64,000 nt of DNA from Sphingomicrobium clamense. GTDB lineage: Bacteria; Pseudomonadota; Alphaproteobacteria; Sphingomonadales; Sphingomonadaceae. The notes beneath the pieces were generated by a model. It was given only the letters and a program-made list of their open reading frames with translations. It searched no databases and was not told where the DNA came from. Location of the stretch: contig NZ_JAHVAH010000001.1 of NCBI RefSeq assembly GCF_019264355.1, positions 232,001-296,000 of the forward strand, read 5' to 3'. The position numbers were made by a program, and so were the translations under genes. This document shows, piece after piece, positions 56,540 to 64,000 of the stretch. Every line of letters begins with the position of its first letter. Position 1 is the stretch's first letter.

Positions 56540-57298
56540 GTGACCGTACAGGGGACGAAATCGCAGAAAACCGGGAAAGGTCGCGGCCTTGCTGCGATCC
56601 TCGCTGCGAGTCTTCTGGTCAGCGGCCTTGGTCTGACCGGCCACTCGATTGCCTTCGCGCAGGATCGCGACGGAGCCCGCGCGGCGCCCCCGCTCGAAAG
56701 CCGGACCCGCTTCACGCCGGCCCGCGGCGACAAGCGACTCGCGGCCTCGCTGGCGCGCGAGCGCACGAGCGACCGCAAATTCAGCTTCACTCCTGCCGGA
56801 TCGGAGCGCAAGCGCGACAATCTGCGCGTCGCCGTCCGCGCGGACAGCAACCGCCAGGGCGCGCGCGCCGCGGCTTCGCCTGAGGTTCGGCCGGTGGCTG
56901 GCCACCCTGCTGCGCTGCGCCTGACCCCCAACAGCTATAATCTCGGCGTCGATGTCGGCTGGAAGCGCTTCGGGGTCTCCGGCAACGTCGAACAGGAACG
57001 CTCGAACGTGCCCGCGCTCGCCGATCGCGACCGCGCGCAGGTCGGCGTCAGCTATAACCGCGAAAGCTTCAGCGGCCGCGTCGCCGTGTCGGGCGAACGC
57101 AACCCGAGCGCCGCCCCGGTGCTCGCCCCGCGCGAAAGCTATTCGCTCGACGTTGGCGGCAAGATCAACATTTCGAAGCATATCGCGGTCACTGGCGGGG
57201 TGCGTTATCGCATCGACCAGGATCGCGTCGATCCCGACCTCGAAGACAATCGCCGCGACAGCCAGGCGGTCTATGTCGGCACGAAAGTCCGCTTCTAG
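56540..57298 (+). CDS. Exported beta-rich protein, possible outer-membrane protein
   Basis: A 252-residue protein I do not recognise. A signal peptide (about 11-40, LAAILAASLLVSGLGLTGHS split, ending AFAQ) precedes a basic Arg/Ala/Glu linker (about 45-125). The last 120 residues form alternating strands (NYNLGVDVGWKRFGVSG-like YNLGVDVGWKRFGV, AQVGVSYNRESFSGRVAVSG, AVTGGVRYRI) and end VYVGTKVRF, with the C-terminal aromatic typical of barrels. GGAG 8 nt before GTG 56540 sets the start. It is convergent with the ThiE/TenI gene (CTAG overlap). Confidence 0.6.
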   Translation: MTVQGTKSQKTGKGRGLAAILAASLLVSGLGLTGHSIAFAQDRDGARAAPPLESRTRFTPARGDKRLAASLARERTSDRKFSFTPAGSERKRDNLRVAVRADSNRQGARAAASPEVRPVAGHPAALRLTPNSYNLGVDVGWKRFGVSGNVEQERSNVPALADRDRAQVGVSYNRESFSGRVAVSGERNPSAAPVLAPRESYSLDVGGKINISKHIAVTGGVRYRIDQDRVDPDLEDNRRDSQAVYVGTKVRF

Positions 57299-57813
57299 CG
57301 CAGGAACGCGCTAATCCCGGCCCAGCCCGCGAACACGCCTTCGGGCAACGCCCTGAATTTCTTCGCATCCATGTCGCCCAGCGCAATGGCGGGCGCCTCG
57401 CACAACCGCGCCAATTCGACCGCGCGCTCGGGCCCCAGCGCGGGTGCATCGAGATGCGATCGGGTGGAATAGACCGGGGAAACGAACACCAGCGCCGCGC
57501 GCCGCTCGTTGGCGATCCGCGCCTGGCGCTCGTCATGAACCGGCAGGCTGATCGGCAGGTCGGTCGCGCCCACCGGGCGATGGACCATCTGTGCGCCGAC
57601 CGCGCGGGCCAGTGCTTCGTCCCCCGCCACCGACAGCGCCAGCCCGCGCTTGCGACAATGGTCGGCGACCTGCGCCGCGAGCCGCTCGCGCCCGGCGGTG
57701 CGGTCATGGCGAAAGACGACCCCTCCGCCGGCCGGGACGCGATCGATCGCCTCGAACAGGCGCCGACCGAGCCGTTCGTCGGTCATCAGCCAAGGGGTCT
57801 GGCATCGCTCCAT
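57295..57813 (-). CDS. Thiamine phosphate synthase/TenI-like protein
   Basis: A 172-residue TIM-barrel fragment-size protein: LFEAIDRVPAGGGVVFRHD, HRPVGATDLPISLPVHDERQ and ALVFVSPVYSTRSHLDAPA, the late ThiE/TenI motif (VSPVFxTxSH). The short length and missing GQ/DD pyrophosphate motif suggest a TenI-type or degenerate enzyme rather than an active ThiE. GGGGGAGG lies just before ATG 57813. It is divergent from yggS by 22 bp. Confidence 0.7.
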   Translation of the reverse strand: MERCQTPWLMTDERLGRRLFEAIDRVPAGGGVVFRHDRTAGRERLAAQVADHCRKRGLALSVAGDEALARAVGAQMVHRPVGATDLPISLPVHDERQARIANERRAALVFVSPVYSTRSHLDAPALGPERAVELARLCEAPAIALGDMDAKKFRALPEGVFAGWAGISAFLR

Positions 57814-57835
57814 GCCTCCCCCTATAGCGCGGGCC

Positions 57836-58483
57836 ATGCCTAATACCACGCCCCTCGACACCGTTCGCGAGCGCATCGCGCACGCCGCGAAGATCGCCGG
57901 CCGCAAGGTGCAGGACGTCACGTTGATCGCCGTGTCGAAAACGCGCAGCGCCGACGAAATCCGCCCGCTGCTCGAAGCCGGGCATCGCGACTTCGGCGAA
58001 TCGCGTGTGCAGGAGGCGCAGGACAAATGGCCCGCGCTGAAGGCAGACTATCCGGACGTCACGCTCCACATGATCGGCCAGCTGCAATCGAACAAGGCGG
58101 AGGAAGCCGCCGCTTTGTTCGACGTCATCCACTCGCTCGACCGTTCTTCGCTGCTCAAGGCGCTGGACAAGGTTGAGGACTGCCCCGACCTGTTCGTGCA
58201 GGTGAATATCGGCGACGAAAAGCAGAAGGGCGGCGCGGCCGTAAAGAACATGCCCGACTTTCTGGCCAGCGTTCGCGACAGGGGGCTTCCGCTTAAGGGC
58301 CTGATGTGCATCCCGCCGCAGGGGCTCGAAGCCTCGCCCTTCTTCGCGCTGCTCGCTGAGCTGGCGCGTCGCCACGACCTCGACGGGCTGTCGATGGGCA
58401 TGAGCGAAGATTTCGAAAGCGCGGTCAAGCTGGGAGCGACCCACGTGCGCGTCGGCACCGCGTTGTTCGGACCCCGCGGCTAG
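57836..58483 (+). CDS. YggS family pyridoxal phosphate homeostasis protein
   Basis: A 215-residue fold-type III PLP protein: lysine in LIAVSKTRSADEIRPLLEAG, FGESRVQEAQDKW, HMIGQLQSNKAE, and GLSMGMSEDFESAVKLGATH. It keeps free PLP low and affects amino acid homeostasis. It shares a CTAG stop overlap with ribA. Confidence 0.94.
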   Translation: MPNTTPLDTVRERIAHAAKIAGRKVQDVTLIAVSKTRSADEIRPLLEAGHRDFGESRVQEAQDKWPALKADYPDVTLHMIGQLQSNKAEEAAALFDVIHSLDRSSLLKALDKVEDCPDLFVQVNIGDEKQKGGAAVKNMPDFLASVRDRGLPLKGLMCIPPQGLEASPFFALLAELARRHDLDGLSMGMSEDFESAVKLGATHVRVGTALFGPRG

Positions 58484-59514
58484 TCGAGATGCCCGGATCG
58501 CGACTTCTTGGTCGCGATATAGTCCGCATTGTGCGGGTTGGTCGGCAGATGATGCGCGACCCGTTCGACCACCTCGATCCCCGCCTCGTCTAGGCCCGCA
58601 ACCTTGTTCGGATTGTTGGTGAGTAGCCGCACTGCGTCGACTTTGAGCGCCTTGAGCATGCCCGCCGCCACGCGATAGTCGCGCGCATCATCGGCAAAGC
58701 CGAGGCGGCGGTTGGCATCGACCGTGTCGAGCCCGCCATCCTGCAGCGAATAGGCACGAATCTTGTTGGCCAGCCCGATCCCGCGCCCTTCCTGCCGCAG
58801 GTAAAGCAGGATCCCACCGCCTTCCTTGCCTAGCAACGCGAGAGCCTGCTGGAGCTGAGGCCCGCAATCGCATTTGAGACTGCCGAACACGTCGCCGGTC
58901 AAACATTCCGAATGAAGCCGTGCCAGTGGCGGCTTGCCCCCGAACGCACCGACGATCAGCGCGACATGCTCCTCGCCATTAGCAAAGTCGCGGAACACCG
59001 CGATCTGGCTCGACGGCAGGTCGTCGAGCGGGAGCCGCGCGCGAGTCACCAACTCGACCTGCCCCATCGCTTCGGAAATAGTCTCTGCGCCAATCTCGAC
59101 CGCCGTATCCGGCCTCTCATCGAGGATCCAGAGCGCCGGCAGCAACCCCGCCAGTCGCGACAAGGTCATCGCCGCCGCGTCGCCGTCTTCGGGCGCCATT
59201 GGCGTCAGCGGCCCGATCGGGGGCCGCGATACGTCCTGCCCAGCGTCGGCCAGGGCCCGTGCAGCCTCGCGGTCGAGCCAGTCGACATGCGCGATCCGGA
59301 CCGGATGGTCGGGGTCGGCCGCGGCCTTGATATTGCCGAGACCGAGCGCCGCGGCACGTTCGCCGCTGATCAGCAGCTGTGCCCGGCGATCCGGATCGAC
59401 GATGTCGAGCATGGCCTGCGTCGCCGTTTCCAGCGCCACCACGCACGGTCCGCCCGAAAGCGCGACCGGCCGCCCCATGCGGAGCGCGGCGACGGCCTGG
59501 GCGACGCGCGTCAG
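58480..59514 (-). CDS. ribA: GTP cyclohydrolase II (apparent CTG start)
   Basis: Opens the GTP ring, the first step of riboflavin synthesis. All zinc ligands are present in HSECLTGDVFGSLKCDCG, and RQEGRGIGLANKIRAYSLQD is intact, unlike the C-terminal domain of RibB. An N-terminal extra domain (about 1-160, VAQAVAALRMGRPVALSGG) is common in alphaproteobacterial RibA. In this frame the conserved N-terminus begins at CTG 59514, which overlaps the xthA TGA as CTGA, with GAGG 7 nt upstream. The first ATG (59478) would lose 12 conserved residues, so CTG is possible. The gene is far from the other rib genes. Confidence 0.9.
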   Translation of the reverse strand: MTRVAQAVAALRMGRPVALSGGPCVVALETATQAMLDIVDPDRRAQLLISGERAAALGLGNIKAAADPDHPVRIAHVDWLDREAARALADAGQDVSRPPIGPLTPMAPEDGDAAAMTLSRLAGLLPALWILDERPDTAVEIGAETISEAMGQVELVTRARLPLDDLPSSQIAVFRDFANGEEHVALIVGAFGGKPPLARLHSECLTGDVFGSLKCDCGPQLQQALALLGKEGGGILLYLRQEGRGIGLANKIRAYSLQDGGLDTVDANRRLGFADDARDYRVAAGMLKALKVDAVRLLTNNPNKVAGLDEAGIEVVERVAHHLPTNPHNADYIATKKSRSGHLD

Positions 59515-60302
59515 ACCGACACCTCGAGGATCAGCGGGATGTGGTCGCTCGGCTTTTCCCAGCTGCGCGCCGGTTCGAGCACGCGGTGCGCGGTCACCTG
59601 CCCGGCCAGTTCGGGGCTCGCCCACATATGATCGAGCCGCCGCCCGCGATCGTTCACTGTGTGGTCGCGATTGCGATAGCTCCACCAGGTGTAGCAGCGC
59701 TCGGGCGCGGGAATGAACTGTCGTCCAAGATCGACCCAGTCGTGACTGTCCTGGAACCGCTTGAGCGTCTCGACCTCGATCGGGGTGTGGCTGACCACAT
59801 TGAGCAGCTGCTTGTGGCTCCACACGTCGCATTCGAGCGGCGCGATGTTGAAGTCGCCGACGATGATCGTCGGTTCCTTGAGCTTCTCGCTCCAGCGCGT
59901 CATCCGCTCGAGAAAGTCGAGCTTTTGTCCGAACTTGGGGTTCTGGTCGCGGTCGGGAATGTCGCCGCCCGCGGGGATGTAGACATTTTCCAGCCGCAGC
60001 CCGCCGGGCAGCCGCACACCGACATGGCGAGCCTCGCCATTATCCTGCCAGTCATGCTTGAGATGTTCTTCCATCGGCACCTTCGACAGGATGCCGACGC
60101 CGTGGTGCATCTTCTGGCCGTTGAGCGCGTGGTGCTCGTAGCCCAGCTCGTGCGCCCACTTGGCGGGGAAGACGTCGTTATGCGCCTTTGTTTCCTGCAG
60201 GCAGATGATGTCGGGATCCTCGTCCCTCACCAGCTGCTCGATGATATGCGGGCGCGCGCGGACCGAATTGATATTCCAGCTGGCGATCTTGTACGAGGTC
60301 AC
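59511..60302 (-). CDS. xthA: Exodeoxyribonuclease III (AP endonuclease)
   Basis: A 263-residue ExoIII-family AP endonuclease: IASWNINSVRAR with the metal-binding Asn, DIICLQETKA (Glu), VYIPAGGD, GDFNIAPLECDVW (Asp/Asn), RRLDHMWAS and SDHIPLIL (His). The start is GTG 60302 with AGGA 7 nt upstream. It repairs abasic sites. ribA overlaps its stop. Confidence 0.94.
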   Translation of the reverse strand: MTSYKIASWNINSVRARPHIIEQLVRDEDPDIICLQETKAHNDVFPAKWAHELGYEHHALNGQKMHHGVGILSKVPMEEHLKHDWQDNGEARHVGVRLPGGLRLENVYIPAGGDIPDRDQNPKFGQKLDFLERMTRWSEKLKEPTIIVGDFNIAPLECDVWSHKQLLNVVSHTPIEVETLKRFQDSHDWVDLGRQFIPAPERCYTWWSYRNRDHTVNDRGRRLDHMWASPELAGQVTAHRVLEPARSWEKPSDHIPLILEVSV

Positions 60303-60353
60303 GGAAAGTCCTGATTTGAGTCTGCGGCCTTCTAACGGATCGTGCGGAAAGCA

Positions 60354-60394
60354 CAAACAAAAGGCCCTCGCTCCGGGGGCATGGAACGAGGGCC
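60354..60394 (-). terminator. Terminator of the lolA-side transcript
   Basis: On the minus strand a 12-bp stem (60363-60374 with 60383-60394, one mismatch) of GGCCCTCG type is followed by TTTTGTTT. It lies 52 bp before the xthA GTG start, so xthA must have its own promoter within or beyond this terminator, or rely on read-through. Confidence 0.7.
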
Positions 60395-60415
60395 GACCAA
60401 GCGTTCGTCACGCAA

Positions 60416-60471
60416 GGTGATCGCTCTGTCCCGGGTAACAGGGGGAAACCCCGGATCTGTCGAACGATCAC
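60416..60471. other. Structured intergenic inverted repeat, possible small RNA
   Basis: GGTGATCG (60416-60423) and CGATCACC (60464-60471) form a perfect 8-bp repeat enclosing a GC-rich 40-nt loop with a GGGG-AAA-CCCC hairpin. Together with the terminator at 60354-60394 (minus) it makes a structured block of about 120 nt in the 273-bp gap between xthA and lolA. It could be a 3'-UTR element or an independent small RNA; I see no family match. Confidence 0.3.
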
Positions 60472-60575
60472 CGACCCTCTTACGCGCGCGAAGCTTTCGC
60501 CAGCATGAACAGTTTCGTTCAGAAACTGGTTTTTCGACCAATCGACGAACGTTTTGTAAGGGGAGCGATCAGGCG

Positions 60576-61190
60576 TTATTTGGGGTCGCGATAGGCGAAG
60601 CGACCGTCATTGACCGCCACGTTATAGCGCTGGTTGTCGAGCCGAACGACGGTGCGCTTGTTCTGCGCGTCGATCGCGGTCCAGCCTTCGAGCACCAGTC
60701 CGCCCGGCGCGCGATTGTCGCGGTAAAAGGCGAAGATCAACGTGCCAAACTCGGGACGGCGAGCGTCACGCGCACGCACGATCACGACATTCTCGTTTTT
60801 CGACGGCACGATCCGCGCGATCCGGTTGAGATCGGGCTTCTGGTCGAGCAGCACGCTCATCGGCGTGTCCTGAATGTCCCAGCTGGACTTCTGGCCAACT
60901 TCGTAATCGATGAAATGGAGCTGGTTGCCTTCCGACACCATCAGCATGTCGGCGTTGCGGCCATAATCGAAACGCACCTTGCCCGGGCGCTTCATCAGCA
61001 GCTTGCCCGAGATCGAGCGACCCTTGCGGTCGGTCTGGGTGAAGTCCGCGGTCATCGACCGGACCGATGCGAGATGCTTCTCGACCAGGTCGATCGTCGG
61101 CTTGGCGGCCTCGACCGGTGCAGGGGTCGCGACCATCGCGACCGCAGCGATCGGCGCGAGGGCAGCGGCAGTGATCGAACGAAAACTCAT
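60576..61190 (-). CDS. lolA: Outer-membrane lipoprotein carrier LolA-like protein
   Basis: A 204-residue periplasmic protein: signal (about 1-30, ending PAPVEAA), then VRSMTADFTQTDRKGRSISG, MKRPGKVRFDYG and a LolA beta-rich core, ending RFAYRDPK. LolA carries lipoproteins from LolCDE to LolB. GGAG 6 nt before ATG 61190 decides the start. ftsK lies 115 bp upstream on the same strand, the usual order ftsK-lolA. Confidence 0.85.
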   Translation of the reverse strand: MSFRSITAAALAPIAAVAMVATPAPVEAAKPTIDLVEKHLASVRSMTADFTQTDRKGRSISGKLLMKRPGKVRFDYGRNADMLMVSEGNQLHFIDYEVGQKSSWDIQDTPMSVLLDQKPDLNRIARIVPSKNENVVIVRARDARRPEFGTLIFAFYRDNRAPGGLVLEGWTAIDAQNKRTVVRLDNQRYNVAVNDGRFAYRDPK

Positions 61191-61305
61191 GGAAAACTCC
61201 AACAAATTGTTTCGCCTCTTCTGGCGTGCAGCGTTTGAATGCCTAGTGAACCCGCCGGTTCCCGCTTATTCAGCTTCGACTGGGTGGCCCGCGCGCCTGC
61301 CGCGC

Positions 61306-63639
61306 TTAAATGGGCTGCCCGTCCGTATCGATCAACACTTCGCGGCGGCCGACATGGTCGGGGGCGCTGACGAGATTCTCGTCCTCCATCCTTTCGATCA
61401 GGCGCGCGGCGGTATTGTAACCGACGCGCATCTGGCGCTGGAGATAGCTGGTCGATGCCTTCTGGCTCTCGGCGACGATCTGCACCGCCTTGCGGAATTG
61501 CTGCGTCTCCGCATCGTCCTCGCCGCCCGGCTGGCCATCGAACATATATCCGCCATCCTCGGGTTCTTCGGTGACCGCCTGGATATATTCGGGCGTGCCC
61601 TGCCCGCGCCAATGGTCGGCGACCGCGCGCACTTCCTCGTCGCTGACGAACGGCCCGTGCACGCGCATGATCTGCTTGCCGCCGGGCATGTAGAGCATGT
61701 CGCCTTTGCCGAGCAGTTGTTCGGCGCCCTGCTCGCCCAGGATCGTGCGCGAATCGATCTTCGAGGTGACGGCGAAGCTGATGCGCGTCGGCAGGTTGGC
61801 CTTGATCACGCCCGTGATAACGTCGACCGAGGGGCGCTGCGTCGCCATGATCAGGTGGATGCCCGCCGCACGCGCCTTCTGCGCCAGCCGCTGGATCAGG
61901 AATTCGACTTCCTTCCCCGCGGTCATCATCAGGTCGGCCATCTCGTCGATCACCACCACGATCTGCGGCAGCGTGTCGTAGTCCAGCTCTTCGGTCTCGT
62001 AGGTCGGCTGGCCGGTGTCGGCGTCATACCCCGTCTGTACCTTGCGGCCGAGAGTCTTGCCCTTCGCCTTGGCCTCCGAAACCTTCTTGTTGAAGCTCGA
62101 CAGTTGGCGCACGCCGAGGCTCGCCATCATGCGATAGCGCTCTTCCATCTGCTCGACCGTCCATTTGAGCGCGCGCACCGCCTTGCCCGGCTCGGTGACG
62201 ACGGGCGAGAGAAGGTGCGGAATGTCTTCGTAGATCGACAGTTCGAGCATCTTGGGATCGATCATGATCATCCGGCACTCTTCCGGGCTCATCCGGTAGA
62301 GGAGCGAGAGGATCATGCAGTTGAGCCCGACCGACTTACCCGCCCCGGTCGTACCCGCGACCAGCAGATGCGGCATCGGCGCGAGGTCGGCGATCACGGG
62401 ATCGCCCGAGATATTCTTGCCCAGAATGATGGGCAGCGACATCTTCTGATCGTCGAACGCCTGACTGGCGACCAGCTCGTGCAGCATGACCATGTCGCGC
62501 TTCTGGTTGGGCAGCTCGATGCCGATGACGCTGCGCCCCGGGATGGTCGCGACTCGCGCCGACAGCGCACTCATGTTGCGCGCGATATCGTCGGCAAGCT
62601 GGATGACGCGGCTGGCCTTGATCCCGCTCGCGGGCTCCAGCTCGTACATGGTGACGACCGGTCCCGGGCGCACCTCGACGATGTCGCCGCGCACGTGAAA
62701 ATCCTCGAGCACGCTTTCGAGCAGGCGCGCGTTGCGCTCGAGCGCCGCCTTGTCGATCTGGAGGTGCGAATCCTCTTCCGGCTCCGCCAGCAGGTCGAGC
62801 GCGGGCAATTCGTAATCGTCGCCCAGCGCGAGGCTTTTCTGAGCCTTCGCCTTTTTGGTCTTCTTGTTCTCGTTGGCGCGGACGACCGGACCCTTGGGGG
62901 TCGAGACCGCGACCTCGGGTTTGGGCGGCTGCGCGGTTTTCTTCTCCTCGGCCTCTTCCTTTGCGCGCTTGCCGCGCTTGAGGACGGGGGCGGAAATCTT
63001 GGGGGCTTCGTCGGGGACCAGCTTGGCGCTCGCCCAGGCGCGCTCTTCCTCGCTCAGGTCAAGCGCCTTGACCGCCAGCGCGAGCCCGAGCACGACGAAA
63101 ATCGCGACCAGCGACAGTGCCAATGCGCCTTCGACCGACGGGTCACCGATCAGGCCGACCAGGCTCTCGATGCCGCCCCCCGTGGCCATGCCGATCAGCC
63201 CGGCGTAGCCCGCAGGAAGCCCGGCGACCGCCTCGCCGCGCAGCAGCCCGATCGCCATGCCGAGGATGATCATCCCCGCCAGCGTCAGCAGCGCGGCGCG
63301 CTTGGCGCGGCCCGGCTCGGCCAGCCGCATCATGCGCAGGCCATTGAGCGCCAGTACCGGCAGCGCAAGTAGCGAGGCAAAGCCGAACAGTAGGAGCGCA
63401 AGGTCGCTGGCATAGGCGCCGGTCGGCCCCAGCCAGTTCTGCGTCGGTCCGCCCGCCGCGGTCGAAAGCGAAGGGTCGGTGCCGTCATGGCTGATCATCG
63501 CCAGCGCGAAGGCGAAGGTGCCGGCAAGCACGACCCCGCCCCACACGCGGCGCAGCATATTCTTCGCCGATTGCTTGAGGCTGTCGCGCCAGTCGGGCCC
63601 GAGGTCCCTTTTGCGCCCGCGTTGCGCGGCGGTGGCCAT
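61306..63639 (-). CDS. ftsK: DNA translocase FtsK
   Basis: A 777-residue FtsK: four membrane segments in the first 200 residues, a charged linker (about 220-330, rich in Lys/Glu), the alpha/beta motor with Walker A GTTGAGKSVGLN (near 430) and Walker B VVIDEMADLMM (near 565), and a C-terminal gamma winged helix (LQRQMRVGYNTAARLIERME split). It pumps DNA at the septum and activates XerCD at dif. Its length fits short alphaproteobacterial forms. AAAGGGA lies 9 nt before ATG 63639. Confidence 0.95.
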   Translation of the reverse strand: MATAAQRGRKRDLGPDWRDSLKQSAKNMLRRVWGGVVLAGTFAFALAMISHDGTDPSLSTAAGGPTQNWLGPTGAYASDLALLLFGFASLLALPVLALNGLRMMRLAEPGRAKRAALLTLAGMIILGMAIGLLRGEAVAGLPAGYAGLIGMATGGGIESLVGLIGDPSVEGALALSLVAIFVVLGLALAVKALDLSEEERAWASAKLVPDEAPKISAPVLKRGKRAKEEAEEKKTAQPPKPEVAVSTPKGPVVRANENKKTKKAKAQKSLALGDDYELPALDLLAEPEEDSHLQIDKAALERNARLLESVLEDFHVRGDIVEVRPGPVVTMYELEPASGIKASRVIQLADDIARNMSALSARVATIPGRSVIGIELPNQKRDMVMLHELVASQAFDDQKMSLPIILGKNISGDPVIADLAPMPHLLVAGTTGAGKSVGLNCMILSLLYRMSPEECRMIMIDPKMLELSIYEDIPHLLSPVVTEPGKAVRALKWTVEQMEERYRMMASLGVRQLSSFNKKVSEAKAKGKTLGRKVQTGYDADTGQPTYETEELDYDTLPQIVVVIDEMADLMMTAGKEVEFLIQRLAQKARAAGIHLIMATQRPSVDVITGVIKANLPTRISFAVTSKIDSRTILGEQGAEQLLGKGDMLYMPGGKQIMRVHGPFVSDEEVRAVADHWRGQGTPEYIQAVTEEPEDGGYMFDGQPGGEDDAETQQFRKAVQIVAESQKASTSYLQRQMRVGYNTAARLIERMEDENLVSAPDHVGRREVLIDTDGQPI

Positions 63640-63746
63640 GATCGTGAATCCCTTTGCCCGTGTATTAGGCACATCATGCGCTCTGCCGGACTCGCGGGTC
63701 AAGCAAGCACTTGTTGTCACGCGCCCTCACGCGCTATCGCAGCCAC

Positions 63747-64000
63747 ATGAGTTCGACCGACGTCATCATCCTCGGCGGCGGCCTCGTGGGCCTCTCGCTC
63801 GCCGCCGCGCTCGACCATTCGGGGCTGGACAGCGTGGTCATCGACCCCGCCGACCCCACGACGCGCAACAATGCAAAGTTTGACGGGCGCACCAGCGCGG
63901 TGTCCTCCTCCTCGATGCGCATGTTCGACGTCATCGGGGTGAACGACCACCTGCCCGAACCCGGCTGCCCGATCCGCACCATCGAATCGAAGGAAGGGCT
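63747..64000 (+). CDS. UbiH/COQ6 family FAD-dependent monooxygenase, 3' end outside window
   Basis: The first 84 residues of an FAD hydroxylase: VIILGGGLVGLSLAAALDHS with the GxGxxG loop, KFDGRTSAVSSSSMRMF and a downstream FAD region. In ubiquinone synthesis this family hydroxylates the ring; the specific position (UbiH or UbiF type) cannot be told. It is divergent from ftsK and cut by the window edge. Confidence 0.85.
   Translation, partial: MSSTDVIILGGGLVGLSLAAALDHSGLDSVVIDPADPTTRNNAKFDGRTSAVSSSSMRMFDVIGVNDHLPEPGCPIRTIESKEG

Noticed and set aside
60979..63372. 797-codon plus-strand open frame opposite ftsK
   Set aside because: Antisense shadow of ftsK; no start signal or recognisable domain.

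Overview
This window is about 64 kb of high-GC chromosome from an alphaproteobacterium, most likely a member of the Sphingomonadales. The evidence is gene content and order: a maf-aroE-coaE-dnaQ block facing hemE-hemJ-rho, then mnmE-mnmG-rsmG-parA-parB-holA-lptE-leuS; a RibBX-type riboflavin enzyme; DUF1491, DUF3576, DUF4170 and DUF5996 proteins; MmcB; and an ScfR-type regulator beside aceA. No database search was possible, so all names rest on motifs, lengths and synteny.

Layout. 1-7.7 kb: end of an old-yellow-enzyme gene, a SOUL protein, the riboflavin cluster ribD-ribE-ribB-ribH (minus strand), a TonB-like protein, gltX and two META-domain lipoproteins. 7.8-11.2 kb: nadE, prs, rpmI-rplT. 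11.2-15.9 kb: glyoxylate bypass (aceA, a 70-residue DUF4170 protein, aceB) with its divergent ScfR-type regulator. 16-24.4 kb: pheST, plsC, a YdcF protein, ftsEX and a zinc-ribbon membrane protein. 24.5-31.9 kb: the most accessory-looking part, with tRNA-Leu(GAG), an RTX exoprotein and a chaperone/usher-like surface-fibre locus with two DUF4402 subunits. 32-39 kb: msrB, a class A penicillin-binding protein, small conserved genes, and a SleB hydrolase with a structured leader. 39-56 kb: the origin region. 56-64 kb: a possible outer-membrane protein, a ThiE/TenI protein, yggS, ribA, xthA, lolA, ftsK and the start of a ubiH-family gene.

The interval 42397-42690 between maf and hemE is almost certainly the chromosomal origin: nine GANTC (CcrM-type) sites in 128 bp, DnaA-box-like sequences, W-box-like TCCCCA sites, and an AT-rich tract before hemE. 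Two perfect 16-bp parS sites lie 5-7 kb away, one right after the mnmE stop codon and one inside rsmG, next to parA-parB.

The observations I find most worth following are: (i) a riboflavin enzyme (RibB) with an N-terminal helix-turn-helix domain, a degenerate cyclohydrolase II domain, and two palindromes directly in front of its own gene, suggesting a self-regulating enzyme; (ii) apparent non-AUG starts of ribE (ATC) and ribA (CTG); (iii) the unusual chaperone/usher-like locus; (iv) a structured leader before sleB that resembles ydaO-type riboswitches; (v) an inverted repeat between aceA and its putative regulator. Genes are densely packed: ATGA or GTGA overlaps are common in operons, and six convergent pairs share a 4-bp CTAG or CTAA stop-stop overlap.
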